A DNA stretch of 64,000 nt, from assembly GCA_942159475.1 (NCBI GenBank), contig OW804096.1:138693972-138757971 (forward strand), read 5' to 3'. The notes beneath the pieces are model-generated. The model was not told the origin of the DNA. It did no database searches and saw nothing but the letters and a program-made list of their open reading frames with translations. Shown here in pieces: positions 43,490-53,008 of this stretch (position 1 is the stretch's first letter; every line of letters starts with the position of its first letter). The stretch comes from Sthenelais limicola. Taxonomy: Eukaryota; Annelida; Polychaeta; Phyllodocida; Sigalionidae. The position numbers and the translations under genes are program-made.

Positions 43490-43897
43490 CTCCTGCACCC
43501 ATGAAGTGTTCCTTGGGGCCAGACTACCATCAGTGATAGCCCACGCAATCTTCCTGTCATTCTCGTCTAACTTGTCCGCCAAACTTTCCCTCAGGGCCTT
43601 GACATTTATTTCCAGCTCTGCTATTTCCTCTGCCTGAGCAGCCACATGTTTGGTAAGATCCACTATACTGGTAGAAACCGAGTTCTCAATATATTTCTTC
43701 ACATACTCCAATTTGTCCTCGATATGGTCTTTCATTTCTTTCATTTCATTCAGGGTGTTTTCCTCAACATAAAAATCAAATTGGCCTTGAATACTCTTGA
43801 CAGGAGCATATCTTGTTTGATTACCTTTCTCTAGAGGGGCAGAGAATGTAGAAGTAGCTGATAGAAGTAGAGAGAGAATACACAGAATGGTTGTCAT
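43490..43897 (-). CDS. FREP exon 1: signal peptide and coiled coil
   Basis: It starts at ATG 43897-43895, chosen because it begins a clear signal peptide (MTTILCILSLLLSATSTFSA). The longer upstream ORF extension is hydrophilic and Cys/His-rich and is unlikely to be used. After the signal peptide comes a heptad-rich region of roughly 80 residues (ENTLNEMKEMKDHIEDKLEY; AQAEEIAELEINVKALRESL), typical of oligomerising stalks in secreted FReD proteins. The exon ends at GAG before GTCTGT, a weak donor, in phase 0. That phase matches the acceptor at 31406. The gypsy element lies in the following intron. Confidence 0.75.
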
Positions 43898-43999
43898 GAT
43901 GTCTACCTTTAGGTGCAATCCTGTGCTGTGATGGGAATAGTAAAAACAACAGTGATATATGTGCCTCCCCCAGGAACCACAGTCACACAAATGGATTAA

Positions 44000-44691
44000 T
44001 CCTCAAAATGTGTACAATAAAGAACATACACCATTTTTCTATATTTTGCTATATTTTCCTAATGAAACCACCTGCCTGAAAACCAAACCATGTCTATAGT
44101 TTTACATGAATTTACAAAACAATTCATAGAGTATAAACCTCACATTATACTGAATTAAATTGCTTTTTATTATATACCCGTCCTGTAGGAGAGGCCCAAT
44201 AAAAGTAGTGCAATATAAATATTCATATTAAACTTGTATCATAAGAGTTAGATTCCATAGCAGATTAGAACCTTGAACATTGAGTTCAGTCTAATGATGG
44301 CAAATGAGAATTATCACGTATGTAAAACTTTGACCAGTAAAATATTCTAAAAAAAAGTGTGATTCTGTTATAAAGATGTTGACCAAACTCTAAGGGATGA
44401 CTAATTCAACGGTTTATTGTCATAGCACAAGTACAGACTCTCACTAGGATGTGAGGAATAGAAGGGGGCGTTGCCCTCTTAGGTCATATCCCGAACAATG
44501 CCTGACTAAATAGACTTGCACAGTACTAGGTAGTTAACCATGATTAGCGGTTTTAGAAATATGATAATAATAAATGGGTGATAATTAATAGCCCTGAATA
44601 AATCGATTCAGGCCTCTTCCTTCTTCTCGGTTCTGACCTCGAAGAAACTACCAGTATTCTTCAATACGAAGCAACTTCCAGAACAGAACCA
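44000..44691. other. 5' flank of the FREP gene, nothing firm recognised
   Basis: Presumed promoter/5' UTR region upstream of FREP exon 1. No clear TATA box or exon could be assigned. Confidence 0.4.
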
Positions 44692-44907
44692 ATGGGTGAG
44701 ATCGTCAGAAAATGTACAATTCACCTTCACCAATCCTTTCAAATCCTTTCAAATCTAAAACAAAAGTGACGTTCAAAATACAGTTTAACACAATGGCAAA
44801 GATACTCTAATATATATACCCATTAATCATATTCTTTCAGTCTAATTTAGCAGAAGTTACTAAATTTTTAGAGCTGCCGAATGTGCATTTTCTGACAATC
44901 TGACCCC
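44692..44907. repeat. MITE family B copy
   Basis: Ends ATGGGTGAGATCGTCAGAAA and TTTTCTGACAATCTGACCCC. Confidence 0.65.
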
Positions 44908-45202
44908 AATACGAAACCAACCCAATACCTTTTTATTCAAGGGTGACCAGGGGTGCTTGTCACAGAGATAAAACTTGAACATTGACTTTCAATTGTTTTA
45001 CCTCAACTGGGGCTTCATTTCATTGGAGGCAAATTTTTCTTATTATTGTTTTTATTAATTTGAGCCCTATATAATAGTTAATCAGATTACGTAGAAAAAC
45101 GCTGTATTCACCATGAGTGTTTGCATGCATACATAAATCCATTATTATAAATCTATTTCAAGATTGGTCCTGTGTAGTTTCGGAATGGTATGAACAGTAT
45201 GT

Positions 45203-45440
45203 TAATGAAATCGCCAGAAAATGTACAATTGGCCTTCACCAATCCTCTCAAATAACCCACATTTAAGACGAAAATCAGGTTCAAAACACAGTTCAACATA
45301 ACCAGACAGATTTATTGAATGAATACAATACAGAATACACCCAGATATACCTAGTGTTTATCATTTGTCACTATAATTTAGCAGAATTTGATGGATGTGT
45401 AGAACTGTAGATTGGGCATTTTCTAAAAATCTGACCCATT
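45203..45440. repeat. MITE family B copy
   Basis: Left end ATGAAATCGCCAGAAAATGT, right end TTTTCTAAAAATCTGACCCA. It is flanked by two similar blocks (ATCAGATTACGTAGAAAAAC at 45084 and 45452), suggesting a local duplication. Confidence 0.65.
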
Positions 45441-45802
45441 TAATCAGATTACGTAGAAAAACGCTGTATCCTCCATGAATGTTTTCACGCATAGGGACCT
45501 ACATAAATACAGTGATCTTACAATTCCATGTCAACCTTAATGTTCATGTTTTGTGCTTGCGTTCATTTACATATATACTTAACGCACGATAAGTAAGTAA
45601 CAGAATTAGCAATTAATCAATTCTCAGCAAATATTGATACGAGATTATTTGTTCTGTTCGTTGCCTATTCATGGGAAAGTCATTTGACTAAAGTTTTGAA
45701 GTTTATTCCGCTGGGCTTCAACCAAAGCGACTGTCGAGGGACTTCTTGTGCGTGCGGGAATATCAACAGAATAAGAATAATTCGAATCAATTAGACAAAA
45801 TA

Positions 45803-46210
45803 TGTGATGTGTTTCCGCAAAATGAGTCATAAGTCGCAAAATTGATATTTTTCAAAGTGTTTTTTCACAGGATTACATTAATGGAATGATCTGATTTTTA
45901 GAGAGTTTATTACTTAGACTTATATCAATCAGTGTATCAAATTTCAGGACAATCTATGTAATATATCCTTTACTTTTAAAGCTCCTCATATGGACTACAT
46001 TTAGTTACATTACTGTTTATTGACCCCCAGAAATATTGGAAACTTTTTTTTCAAAAACGAAAATATCAAACTTAAAATCTAGAAATACTTATAAGATTAT
46101 TAGACTGTTTACTATCATTGGAATCGGCTTGATCTCATCTTTTCAAATCTGATGGTATCTCAAAATCTATTTTCAGCAACTTATGACTCATTTTTCTGAA
46201 ACACATCACA
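45803..46210. repeat. MITE family A copy with possible TA duplication
   Basis: Starts TGTGATGTGTTTCCGCAAAA and ends TTTTCTGAAACACATCACA. TA directly flanks both ends, which would fit a Tc1/mariner-type MITE. Confidence 0.75.
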
Positions 46211-46982
46211 TATATTACAGTCAGGTTCTTCAAAATAATACCGGCATTTCTTCAAAATAAATAAAGAACAAGCAAGGGAAAACGATAAAAGATTTTATGA
46301 GATGAATTTGAAAGGCAGCTCAGATATTTGATTGAAACAAAATTCATGTATTTATTTGTCTTCTGTTCAAAAGTTTCGCTATCGTCCTTGCTCATGCATT
46401 GATCTATATTCTTGTCCTTTTAGTGATTAGACATGTCTAATGGTAAAGTTATAAGGAACAACCAACAGTGGAATAAGAACATTATGCCGCTCAGGTTGTT
46501 TAAATAATATTACATTTATAAGCGTACATAACATTAAATCAAAACTATTATTATTGTGGACCCGTACAACGATTGATGTTTCCTTGATTTCTCAGTTGAT
46601 AACCAACCCAAAGGAACAATCAAAGCTAATCAAAATATACATCTAAGGGAAGGAGAAGCCGGGAGGAGAAGCTGTTCTTTTTGAGTTTCTACTTCATCTT
46701 AATTTATCATATATATGCGTTGTCGTTGAAACAACGTATTGTAGAGTTGTATACGTTGTGTGCGTATACAACTCCACGCTCTGAGTTGTGTTGTATACAA
46801 CTCCACGCTCTGAGTGCCAAGCCGAAGGGGCTTATGACAGCGCCAAAAGTAGACACTCAGCGGAATCACGCATGATTAGCTTTCTACGCAGGCACAACGG
46901 GAGGCACAACGGTAAAATAAAGATCAAAATGAAGGAAATAAACTGAAATACTTGCATTTCTATCTAATCTGAGATGCGCTCT

Positions 46983-47007
46983 ATCAAAATGAGTCCCATG
47001 TCGGCAA
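46983..47007 (+). repeat. Left terminal inverted repeat of the 15.6-kb unit
   Basis: Contains GAGTCCCATGTCGGCAA. The right partner is at 62523-62547. Confidence 0.65.
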
Positions 47008-47689
47008 AATCGATTTTGGAGTTAGCTATTGGATGGGTAAGCAGCAGGAAAGAGCTTTCCAATGATGTATAAAGCTTAATTTTAGGCCTATTAGGTATAA
47101 TTCTATGGTTGCGGTGAGTATTTAAGGGACGCGGTTACTGGAGGAGCCGGAAACTGAGATACAGCCTGTCAAAGTTCGGCGAGTGACCTTCGGCGCGCCA
47201 TCCTTGGTTACGGGCATTTGTTATCAAGCGATTTCTATGAAATTTGGGACACACTTTACTAACTGCCATAGCCATAACATATACCAAATTCAGTTCATTT
47301 ACTTAGTAACTTATTATTTTATCACGCGATGAAAATTGGGTGAAATTTGGGCAAAATACATTTCTAGGAGACTTTTGTGGGATTTATGTCGGACGCGTCG
47401 TCATGCAAAATGACCAATTCATATGATTGGATTTTTCTCAGATTTGGGGCAGGTATTATAGACTAGTAGGGCCACAATATATAAAAAAATCAGTGCATTT
47501 CATTTAATATTTTTTATTTTATTACCCTGTTAACACCAGTATAATAATATTGTACAAAATTCTTCGGTGCAGTGCTTGCAATATATACATGATAACACAC
47601 CTATTCATTCTAACAAAACAAAATGTACAACAGTATTCACCAGTAATAAAATCAGTAATAAAATCAGTAATAAAATCAGTAATAAAATC

Positions 47690-48110
47690 AATAAAATAGC
47701 AGTCAGCCCCTACCCCTACCCCTCCCCCTCCCCCTCCCTTTACCCCTCCCTTTACCCCTCCCTGGCCGGCGTTGCTCAACATTTCCCCTCCCCCTCCCCC
47801 TACCTCTCTTTGCTGGAGGAGGTGCAACCTCCCCATCCGAAGAAGATTCTGAAGATTCCCTTACCCTGCCCCTTCCCCTTACTGTTCCTCTACCCCTACC
47901 CCTACCCCTACCCCTAGCTTGAGGTTCCTCTTGAGGTTCCTCCTCCTCCTCCTCCTCAGAAGATTCATCACCACCTAATTGTAATGATTCGTCAGAAGAA
48001 GATTCCCTGTCCCTTCCCCTTCCCCTTCCCCTTCCTCTACCCCTCCCTCTTCCTCTAGCCCTTCCACTTCCCCTCCCTCTACCTCTTACTGGGGCGACTG
48101 CAGGAGCCTG
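47690..48110. repeat. Low-complexity C-rich (CCCCTN)n tracts encoding RG repeats
   Basis: On the plus strand CCCCTACCCCTCCCCCTCCC-like runs; on the minus strand these are GGN-CGN codons of the RG tail. Confidence 0.8.
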
Positions 48111-49572
48111 TACAATGTAGCCATCCCCCCCCCCCCTCCCTGGCCCTTCTTCAGGTACAGTTGGTTTGGGGCACATAATGTCTTTGGTTTCTTCGGTACA
48201 AAAATCACGAATAGAATTAAAAAGATACCACTGTCTGTATGCAGACAGTCCAGGAGAAGGTACAATGGGTGGGTTGTCCTGAGGGACATCACCCACATCA
48301 ACAGTAAGCATTTTAAAAGTACCACTATTTTCAGGGCCTACAAATGGCCTGAAAGAAATAACACCAGGTTTGTCACTAGAAAATTCAAAATGATGATACC
48401 CTTTGATACCTGGAAAAGATTTGGAGAAAGGTGACAGGAATGCCTGCCAGTCGTACAATGGAACAAAAACAGTACCCCTTTCATCACCTACAAGTTGGGC
48501 CTGGTTGACCCCCCCTGGCGTACTGCGCTGCACACTGTCTTTGAATTGCTGAAGAGAAGAAACGTTGTCCCGACGAAATTGTTTTTTCAAGAGACCAAAG
48601 CACCAGTCGGGGGCAAACTTAGTGTGCCCAGTAATGAAAAAGTTAAGTGTAATAGACCTGTGCCTTCCAGTAAGGACACGCCACATCAAATAGGCCAAAA
48701 CATACCGGTTCTTGTTCTGGCCACTACAATTGTCACAGTTAAGATCTAAATCTTTCTCCCCCAGACCATAGTTTTCAAAGTAATGATTCAGATAAGAAAT
48801 AACTGCATTTGACCCCTTACTGGTGCAATGGCTCTCATCTATAAGGTAGTTAACTTGTCTAGGCATTCCTTCCATGCAAATACCGAACAGGCCTACCTTC
48901 CTCGGGGTGAGAAAATAAAGGGGACCTGGTTGCATCGGGTAAGAAGGTAAATGCACTTGTTGTGCAAAGTCAAAACTGAGATGTACTCGAATGTCACATG
49001 AGCAAGGGGCATGTTTGCCAAGAGGGGGTTCACCATTGTCTCTGTATGCTTCTTTTGCATCAGCACAATATTTCTGATAAAGAGTTCTCTCGTCTGCTAC
49101 AGTGTCTAAATGTTTCTGCTGTTTCTTTAACTTGGCAGCTTTCACAACTTCAGGTAAATTACTACTACAAGAAATGTCTCTGTTATTACGCTGGCACTCC
49201 CAGCAGAGGTCTGTCATGGGACGACTTGTGACTATTTTAGGAAGATACTTGCGCCATAAATGACCAAAAGTGGAGTAGGCAACAGCCCTATTGCCAGTCT
49301 CTTGCATGGCTTGTGTGTAAAGACGATGAACTTCAGCTTTTGTAGAACGGCAGGGGAGAATTAAGATGTCGTCTCTGTGGTGAGAAGATACTCTGCCTGG
49401 CAAGACAAGAGCATGTGTTTTGGCATAAGATGTGATGAAGTTGATAGTGTTCTTCAGGTCATCTATTGGCAAAGATCTCACAGCACAGTGACCACCACCC
49501 TGTCGTGAACGAGTGACCAGACCATCCTCAGCGAAGGATTTTAGCAAAACTGTCAGCAAGTTTTGGCTAATC
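47703..49572 (-). CDS. DUF7869-type transposase-like protein, main exon with RG-rich tail
   Basis: It follows the acceptor CACTTCTAG and continues ISQNLLTVLLKSFAEDGLVT, a hub region with YSTFGHLWRKYLPKI and DLCWECQRNN, then the DUF7869-like core: RVHLSFDFAQQVHLPSYPMQ, NCDNCSGQNKNRYVLAYLMW and FFITGHTKFAPDWCFGLLKK. The spaced Asp residues (FDFA, NCDN) and GHTKFAPD look like an RNase-H/DDE-type fold, consistent with a transposase, but the catalytic triad is not proven. The last about 150 residues are (RG)n repeats broken by acidic Ser/Glu patches. The assembled protein is about 809 residues, presumably nuclear. The tail is unusual and could bind RNA or G-rich nucleic acid. Confidence 0.75.
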
Positions 49573-49773
49573 CTAGAAGTGAAGGGAGAGAAAAGAAATA
49601 GAAAAAATAATTAATAATAATTTAATCATTGACAAAGGAAGAAATTGAACATAATGCAGGATCTTAAAATGACAATACCAAAATATTTATTCTTAGCAAA
49701 TAATCATGTTATTATGAATAGCTATCTAATGTTCAGTATTAATGGGCACAACAAGATTCATGATAATACTCAC

Positions 49774-49945
49774 TTGTAAAGGAATTTAAAGGTAGCTTTG
49801 CAAATAGGCTTGTTATGCATCCTGTAGTGGCTCTTTGGGTGTTTTCTCTCTCCCTTCCACTGGCGCCCCTTCTTGGTTGGACTGCATCGATCACTGTTGT
49901 CAGTAACAGTATTGAAAACGCCAAAGAGTGCCATGTCGAGCTCAT
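49774..49945 (-). CDS. DUF7869-type gene exon 3
   Basis: Acceptor TGTCGTTTCAG, donor GTGAGT. It encodes ELDMALFGVFNTVTDNSDRC, then RMHNKPICKATFKFLYK. This ICKATFKFLY block is a hallmark I associate with the region before the DUF7869 core. It exits in phase 2, forming a Lys codon with exon 4. Confidence 0.72.
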
Positions 49946-50195
49946 CTGAAACGACAGTATAACAATAATGTAAAAATCGTAGTAGTAGTCCGTGCATCGA
50001 GGTGTGAAGACGTGTGTCCGACCACTCCGTGACTATCTAAGATTTTCCATACTATATCGATTCATACTCATTCATTTTTTCACCGATCGTAAGATCTTCA
50101 CGTTGTGCACCTGTGAGAGGGTGCTTCCTGATCTTAGAGAACTGCATCTGGCATTTATTCGGATTTATATTTGTGAACTTTCTGTGCCTCACACA

Positions 50196-52016
50196 ATGGA
50201 CGACGAAGACGGTTTCATTACCAACGACCAGGCCGAAGCATTGTTTGCTGACCCATTACCAGCCGAGGTGCGTCAACAATGGATTACCACTACCCTGGCC
50301 AACCGGCCCGATATAGACGAGCTGAGTCAATTCGACTGGCATGGCAAAAACAGGTATGAAATCAGTAAGGAGAAGGAAAATGTTACCGTAGACGACCTAA
50401 GAGTCTCACTGGAATATTCCCAAGCTAATATTGAACTATTAAAATCTAAAGTTGATGAGTTGGTCCATGACAATCTCATTTGTCATCGAGTCATTCGCCA
50501 CTTAGAAAGGGAGAACGACAAAGTTGTCAGAAATTATGATGATCTAGAAAAATGTGTCCTGGAATCCGAGATTGATAGAAGAAAGGTTAATCTGTTATTT
50601 GCTGGTATCCCAGAGAAGAAAACTGAGGATTGTATTCAGTTAGCTGTGAACGTGTGCTTCGCAATTGATAAAAGATACACCCGGGCTGACGTCTTCATGG
50701 CTAAGCGCGTCAGTAAATATCAGAATGGGATAAGAAAATTGCTTGTACAATTTACTACTGAAGCTGCAAGAAATAATATCTATCGCCTTAGATCAACTCT
50801 GAAAGATATACCTGGTTTCCGCAAAGTCTTTATTAACTCGGATCTACCCAAGACCGTGTTGGAGAGGAAAGAAATGTTAATTGCGGTGCAGCAAAACGCT
50901 AAATCATTAGGTTGCAAGGATGTTGGGCCAATCCTCAAAGATTCAGTTAAAATAGACGGGCTCAATTACAGATTTAATGAATTGGAGCTTTTGAAGGATG
51001 GGTATCGCCTTTCCGATGCCAAAACTCGCGAGATAGAAGGATCAATATACTTTCAGTCACAGCATAGTTACCTCAGTAACTTCTTCCCCTGCACGTTGAT
51101 AATAAATGAATTATCCTTTAGGTCGGTTGAGCAAGCTTACCAGTTTGCCCGAGCCAATGCCCTCAAACGCCCGGACATTGCCAAAGATATTTACAACTGC
51201 AGGAATGCCAAAGCTGCGAAGGAGCTTTCTCATCTTACCAAAAGCACCGATGAGTGGGATAAGTCTAAGGTCGCCGTTATGCGTGTTTTGATCGAAGCTA
51301 AATTCGATCAAAACCCGGAATTGAAAGAAAAGCTAGTGAATACCAACGACAAGCCTTTATTCGAGGCCACTACTTGCCCTTTTTGGGCATGTGGCACATC
51401 GATTCGCTCTAAGAAACTAGAAGAAGGTGAGCACACTGGCGGAAACATAATAGGCAAGATTTTGCAAAACTACCGCAAGTATTGTCTTAGTGGACTTCCC
51501 ACGGCTAGAGAAGAAGTGGAAATTACCAATGAGGCTGGTAACTCAATATCCCCCTCAACTAGCCACTCCCCCAGACTCAGACCGAAAATAGTCGACGATC
51601 AAAAGAAACAACCCACTGCCCAAGGCATCAACATCCATTCTACTGACGGTCCTGTTGCTCCTCCTAGAAGGCAATCAAGGGATAATCAAAGGAAACAAAC
51701 CACTCAACAGGTGCCTAATAGTCAACCCGGCCCTAGCTCTAGCTTGGCGAGGTCGGACTCAAAAAAACGGGCTCGCAGTGGTGATTCTGTCTTGGGAGCT
51801 AGTAAGCGTTCTAATAGCCCCTTCGGCCCTAGATCATCTGTACCACCTGGCTCTCTATCTCAACCACTTCCCCATTCAATCCCCAAAGAAGCAATAGCAA
51901 CAGCTGTGAGCGACTACCTGCTTGCCCACCAAGTTCATAACTTGTCTTCATATGCTAGCGAGGCTGACAAGGCGGAAACAGGACAGTTTTTCAGTCGTTT
52001 GGGAAGCGAGTGCTAA
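50196..52016 (+). CDS. LINE ORF1: coiled coil, RRM-like module and NADAR domain
   Basis: 606 codons, intact. ATG 50196 (MDDEDGFITNDQAEALFADP) is preferred, since the open frame upstream to 49992 lacks an ATG at its start. Residues about 57-128 are coiled coil. About 130-275 resembles the RRM and C-terminal domain of L1-type ORF1 proteins (RKVNLLFAGIPEKKTEDCIQ; RKLLVQFTTEAARNNIYRLR). About 280-430 is NADAR: IYFQSQHSYLSNFFPC, SFRSVEQAYQFARA, EAKFDQNPELKEKL, FWACGTSI, GGNIIGKILQNYR. The conserved Glu (S-V-E-Q-x-Y-Q) is kept. The tail is Ser/Pro/basic (SDSKKRARSG). ORF1 proteins coat LINE RNA; a fused N-glycosidase or ADP-ribose hydrolase activity is inference. Confidence 0.82.
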   Translation: MDDEDGFITNDQAEALFADPLPAEVRQQWITTTLANRPDIDELSQFDWHGKNRYEISKEKENVTVDDLRVSLEYSQANIELLKSKVDELVHDNLICHRVIRHLERENDKVVRNYDDLEKCVLESEIDRRKVNLLFAGIPEKKTEDCIQLAVNVCFAIDKRYTRADVFMAKRVSKYQNGIRKLLVQFTTEAARNNIYRLRSTLKDIPGFRKVFINSDLPKTVLERKEMLIAVQQNAKSLGCKDVGPILKDSVKIDGLNYRFNELELLKDGYRLSDAKTREIEGSIYFQSQHSYLSNFFPCTLIINELSFRSVEQAYQFARANALKRPDIAKDIYNCRNAKAAKELSHLTKSTDEWDKSKVAVMRVLIEAKFDQNPELKEKLVNTNDKPLFEATTCPFWACGTSIRSKKLEEGEHTGGNIIGKILQNYRKYCLSGLPTAREEVEITNEAGNSISPSTSHSPRLRPKIVDDQKKQPTAQGINIHSTDGPVAPPRRQSRDNQRKQTTQQVPNSQPGPSSSLARSDSKKRARSGDSVLGASKRSNSPFGPRSSVPPGSLSQPLPHSIPKEAIATAVSDYLLAHQVHNLSSYASEADKAETGQFFSRLGSEC

Positions 52017-52095
52017 TAGTGGAATATACGGAATCTCGTCTACAACTGGGTCTGTACATAAGTTCTGTGTCGCATTTAAACATTCGTTCCCTGAC

Positions 52096-52713
52096 ATGTC
52101 AACTCTAGTAGTGTCAGACTCAAGGGGGCGGGGCCTGGAGAACTTTCTGACAACAGCAAGCATTCGTTGCTTTGTTTACAGTGGAGCACGCCTGGACAGA
52201 TTGGCTCGTCATGCTTTGTCTCTCTATTATATACATCACCCTACCAATATTATTATTATTGGTGGTATCTGTAATTTCTGCGTGAAGGACAGGCATACTA
52301 AAATGATATCGCTTGCACACACAAACGAGTCGAATCTGGTCAATATGATTATGGATTGTTTCGAGAATACCCTTGAAATACTATCACCGATTACACATGT
52401 GTCTAATGTGACCCTTGGAGGTCTTATTGGCCTTGATATTAATGCTGCCAATAGAATTGCTGGGCGGTCCCCGGACCAAGACTTGGTTAATCGTGCCATT
52501 ACCGAAATTAACAACAAGTTGTCTCCTATGAATACTGATAGCGGAATCAAGCACCTATACCTCACCAATAAAGTACATATCTGTCACAAGGGAAAATTCA
52601 GACACTACTATCGGAAATTGCCGGATGGGCTACATCTAGACACCTCTATTTTGAAGAATTGGGCATCCCAAATTGAAGCTTTTGTGAGAGACCCTGGTTT
52701 CCATGGAGACTAG
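52096..52713 (+). CDS. LINE SGNH/GDSL-hydrolase-like ORF
   Basis: 205 codons from ATG 52096 (MSTLVVSDSRGRGLENFLTT), intact, starting 79 bp after ORF1 ends. SDSRGRG corresponds to SGNH block I with the nucleophile Ser. IIIIGGICNF occupies the position of the oxyanion blocks. PDGLHLDTSILKNW near the C-terminus fits the Asp-x-x-His block V. CR1 and L2 LINEs are known to carry such esterase domains, usually inside ORF1; here it is a separate ORF. Its stop overlaps the next ATG (ATGGAGACTAG), suggesting coupled translation. The other copy (25112-24882) has the same placement. Confidence 0.75.
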   Translation: MSTLVVSDSRGRGLENFLTTASIRCFVYSGARLDRLARHALSLYYIHHPTNIIIIGGICNFCVKDRHTKMISLAHTNESNLVNMIMDCFENTLEILSPITHVSNVTLGGLIGLDINAANRIAGRSPDQDLVNRAITEINNKLSPMNTDSGIKHLYLTNKVHICHKGKFRHYYRKLPDGLHLDTSILKNWASQIEAFVRDPGFHGD

Positions 52714-53008
52714 TGTGAACCAGCTGTCATTGAATGACCTGGGAAGCGCTAATTCTCCTGTGGACTGGGTGATCTCTACTATACTAATCCGTGTTAAGCA
52801 GTATATCGTGACCCGGTTGCGTAATTGGACAATTAAGAAGAATTTATCTTTCATAGGACTGATTATGATCCCTTGCTTCTTTGATGGAACTGTCATACCA
52901 ATTCTCCCCCCTGAATTACCGCTGGATACATACACCTACATCTACTCGACAATTAGTATAATAGTCTTCTATATTTTGACATTTATGTTACATGGCTGCT
53001 GTGAATAA
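52703..53008 (+). CDS. Small overlapping ORF with C-terminal membrane segment (LINE)
   Basis: 101 codons. Its ATG lies inside the last codons of the SGNH ORF, and its stop lies 17 bases past the ATG of ORF2, so it overlaps both neighbours. The C-terminal part is hydrophobic (TYIYSTISIIVFYILTFMLH), a plausible single transmembrane or tail anchor. No family was recognised. It may be a chance ORF; the tight two-sided overlap is the main argument for it. Confidence 0.4.
   Translation: METSVNQLSLNDLGSANSPVDWVISTILIRVKQYIVTRLRNWTIKKNLSFIGLIMIPCFFDGTVIPILPPELPLDTYTYIYSTISIIVFYILTFMLHGCCE

Larger units (their letters stand above)
24088..43897 (-). pseudogene. FREP-like gene (signal peptide, coiled coil, fibrinogen-related domain) disrupted by a LINE
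   Basis: Five minus-strand exons with matching phases (43897-43490; 31406-31358; 31064-30958; 30710-30554 continued at 24860-24759; 24341-24088) would encode a secreted protein of about 358 residues. It has a signal peptide, a long coiled coil, then a fibrinogen C-terminal (FReD) domain as in invertebrate fibrinogen-related lectin-like immune proteins. Exon 4 is split by a 5.7-kb LINE at 24864-30553, so this allele cannot make a full FReD. Intron 1 carries an 11.6-kb gypsy element. No other lesion is seen in the exons, which suggests the LINE insertion is recent or segregating. A paralogous last exon lies at 63505-63755. Confidence 0.8.

Noticed and set aside
46681..46875. 64-codon ORF with repeated GTATACAACTCCACGCTCTG
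   Set aside because: A short local duplication, not a gene.
47522..47836. ORFs rich in Gly or Pro near the end of the DUF7869-type gene
   Set aside because: Frame shadows of the C-rich repeat that encodes the RG tail.
49992..50195. N-terminal extension of the NADAR ORF1
   Set aside because: The frame is open but starts at GTG, and the extension is unlike the charged start at ATG 50196. I used the ATG.
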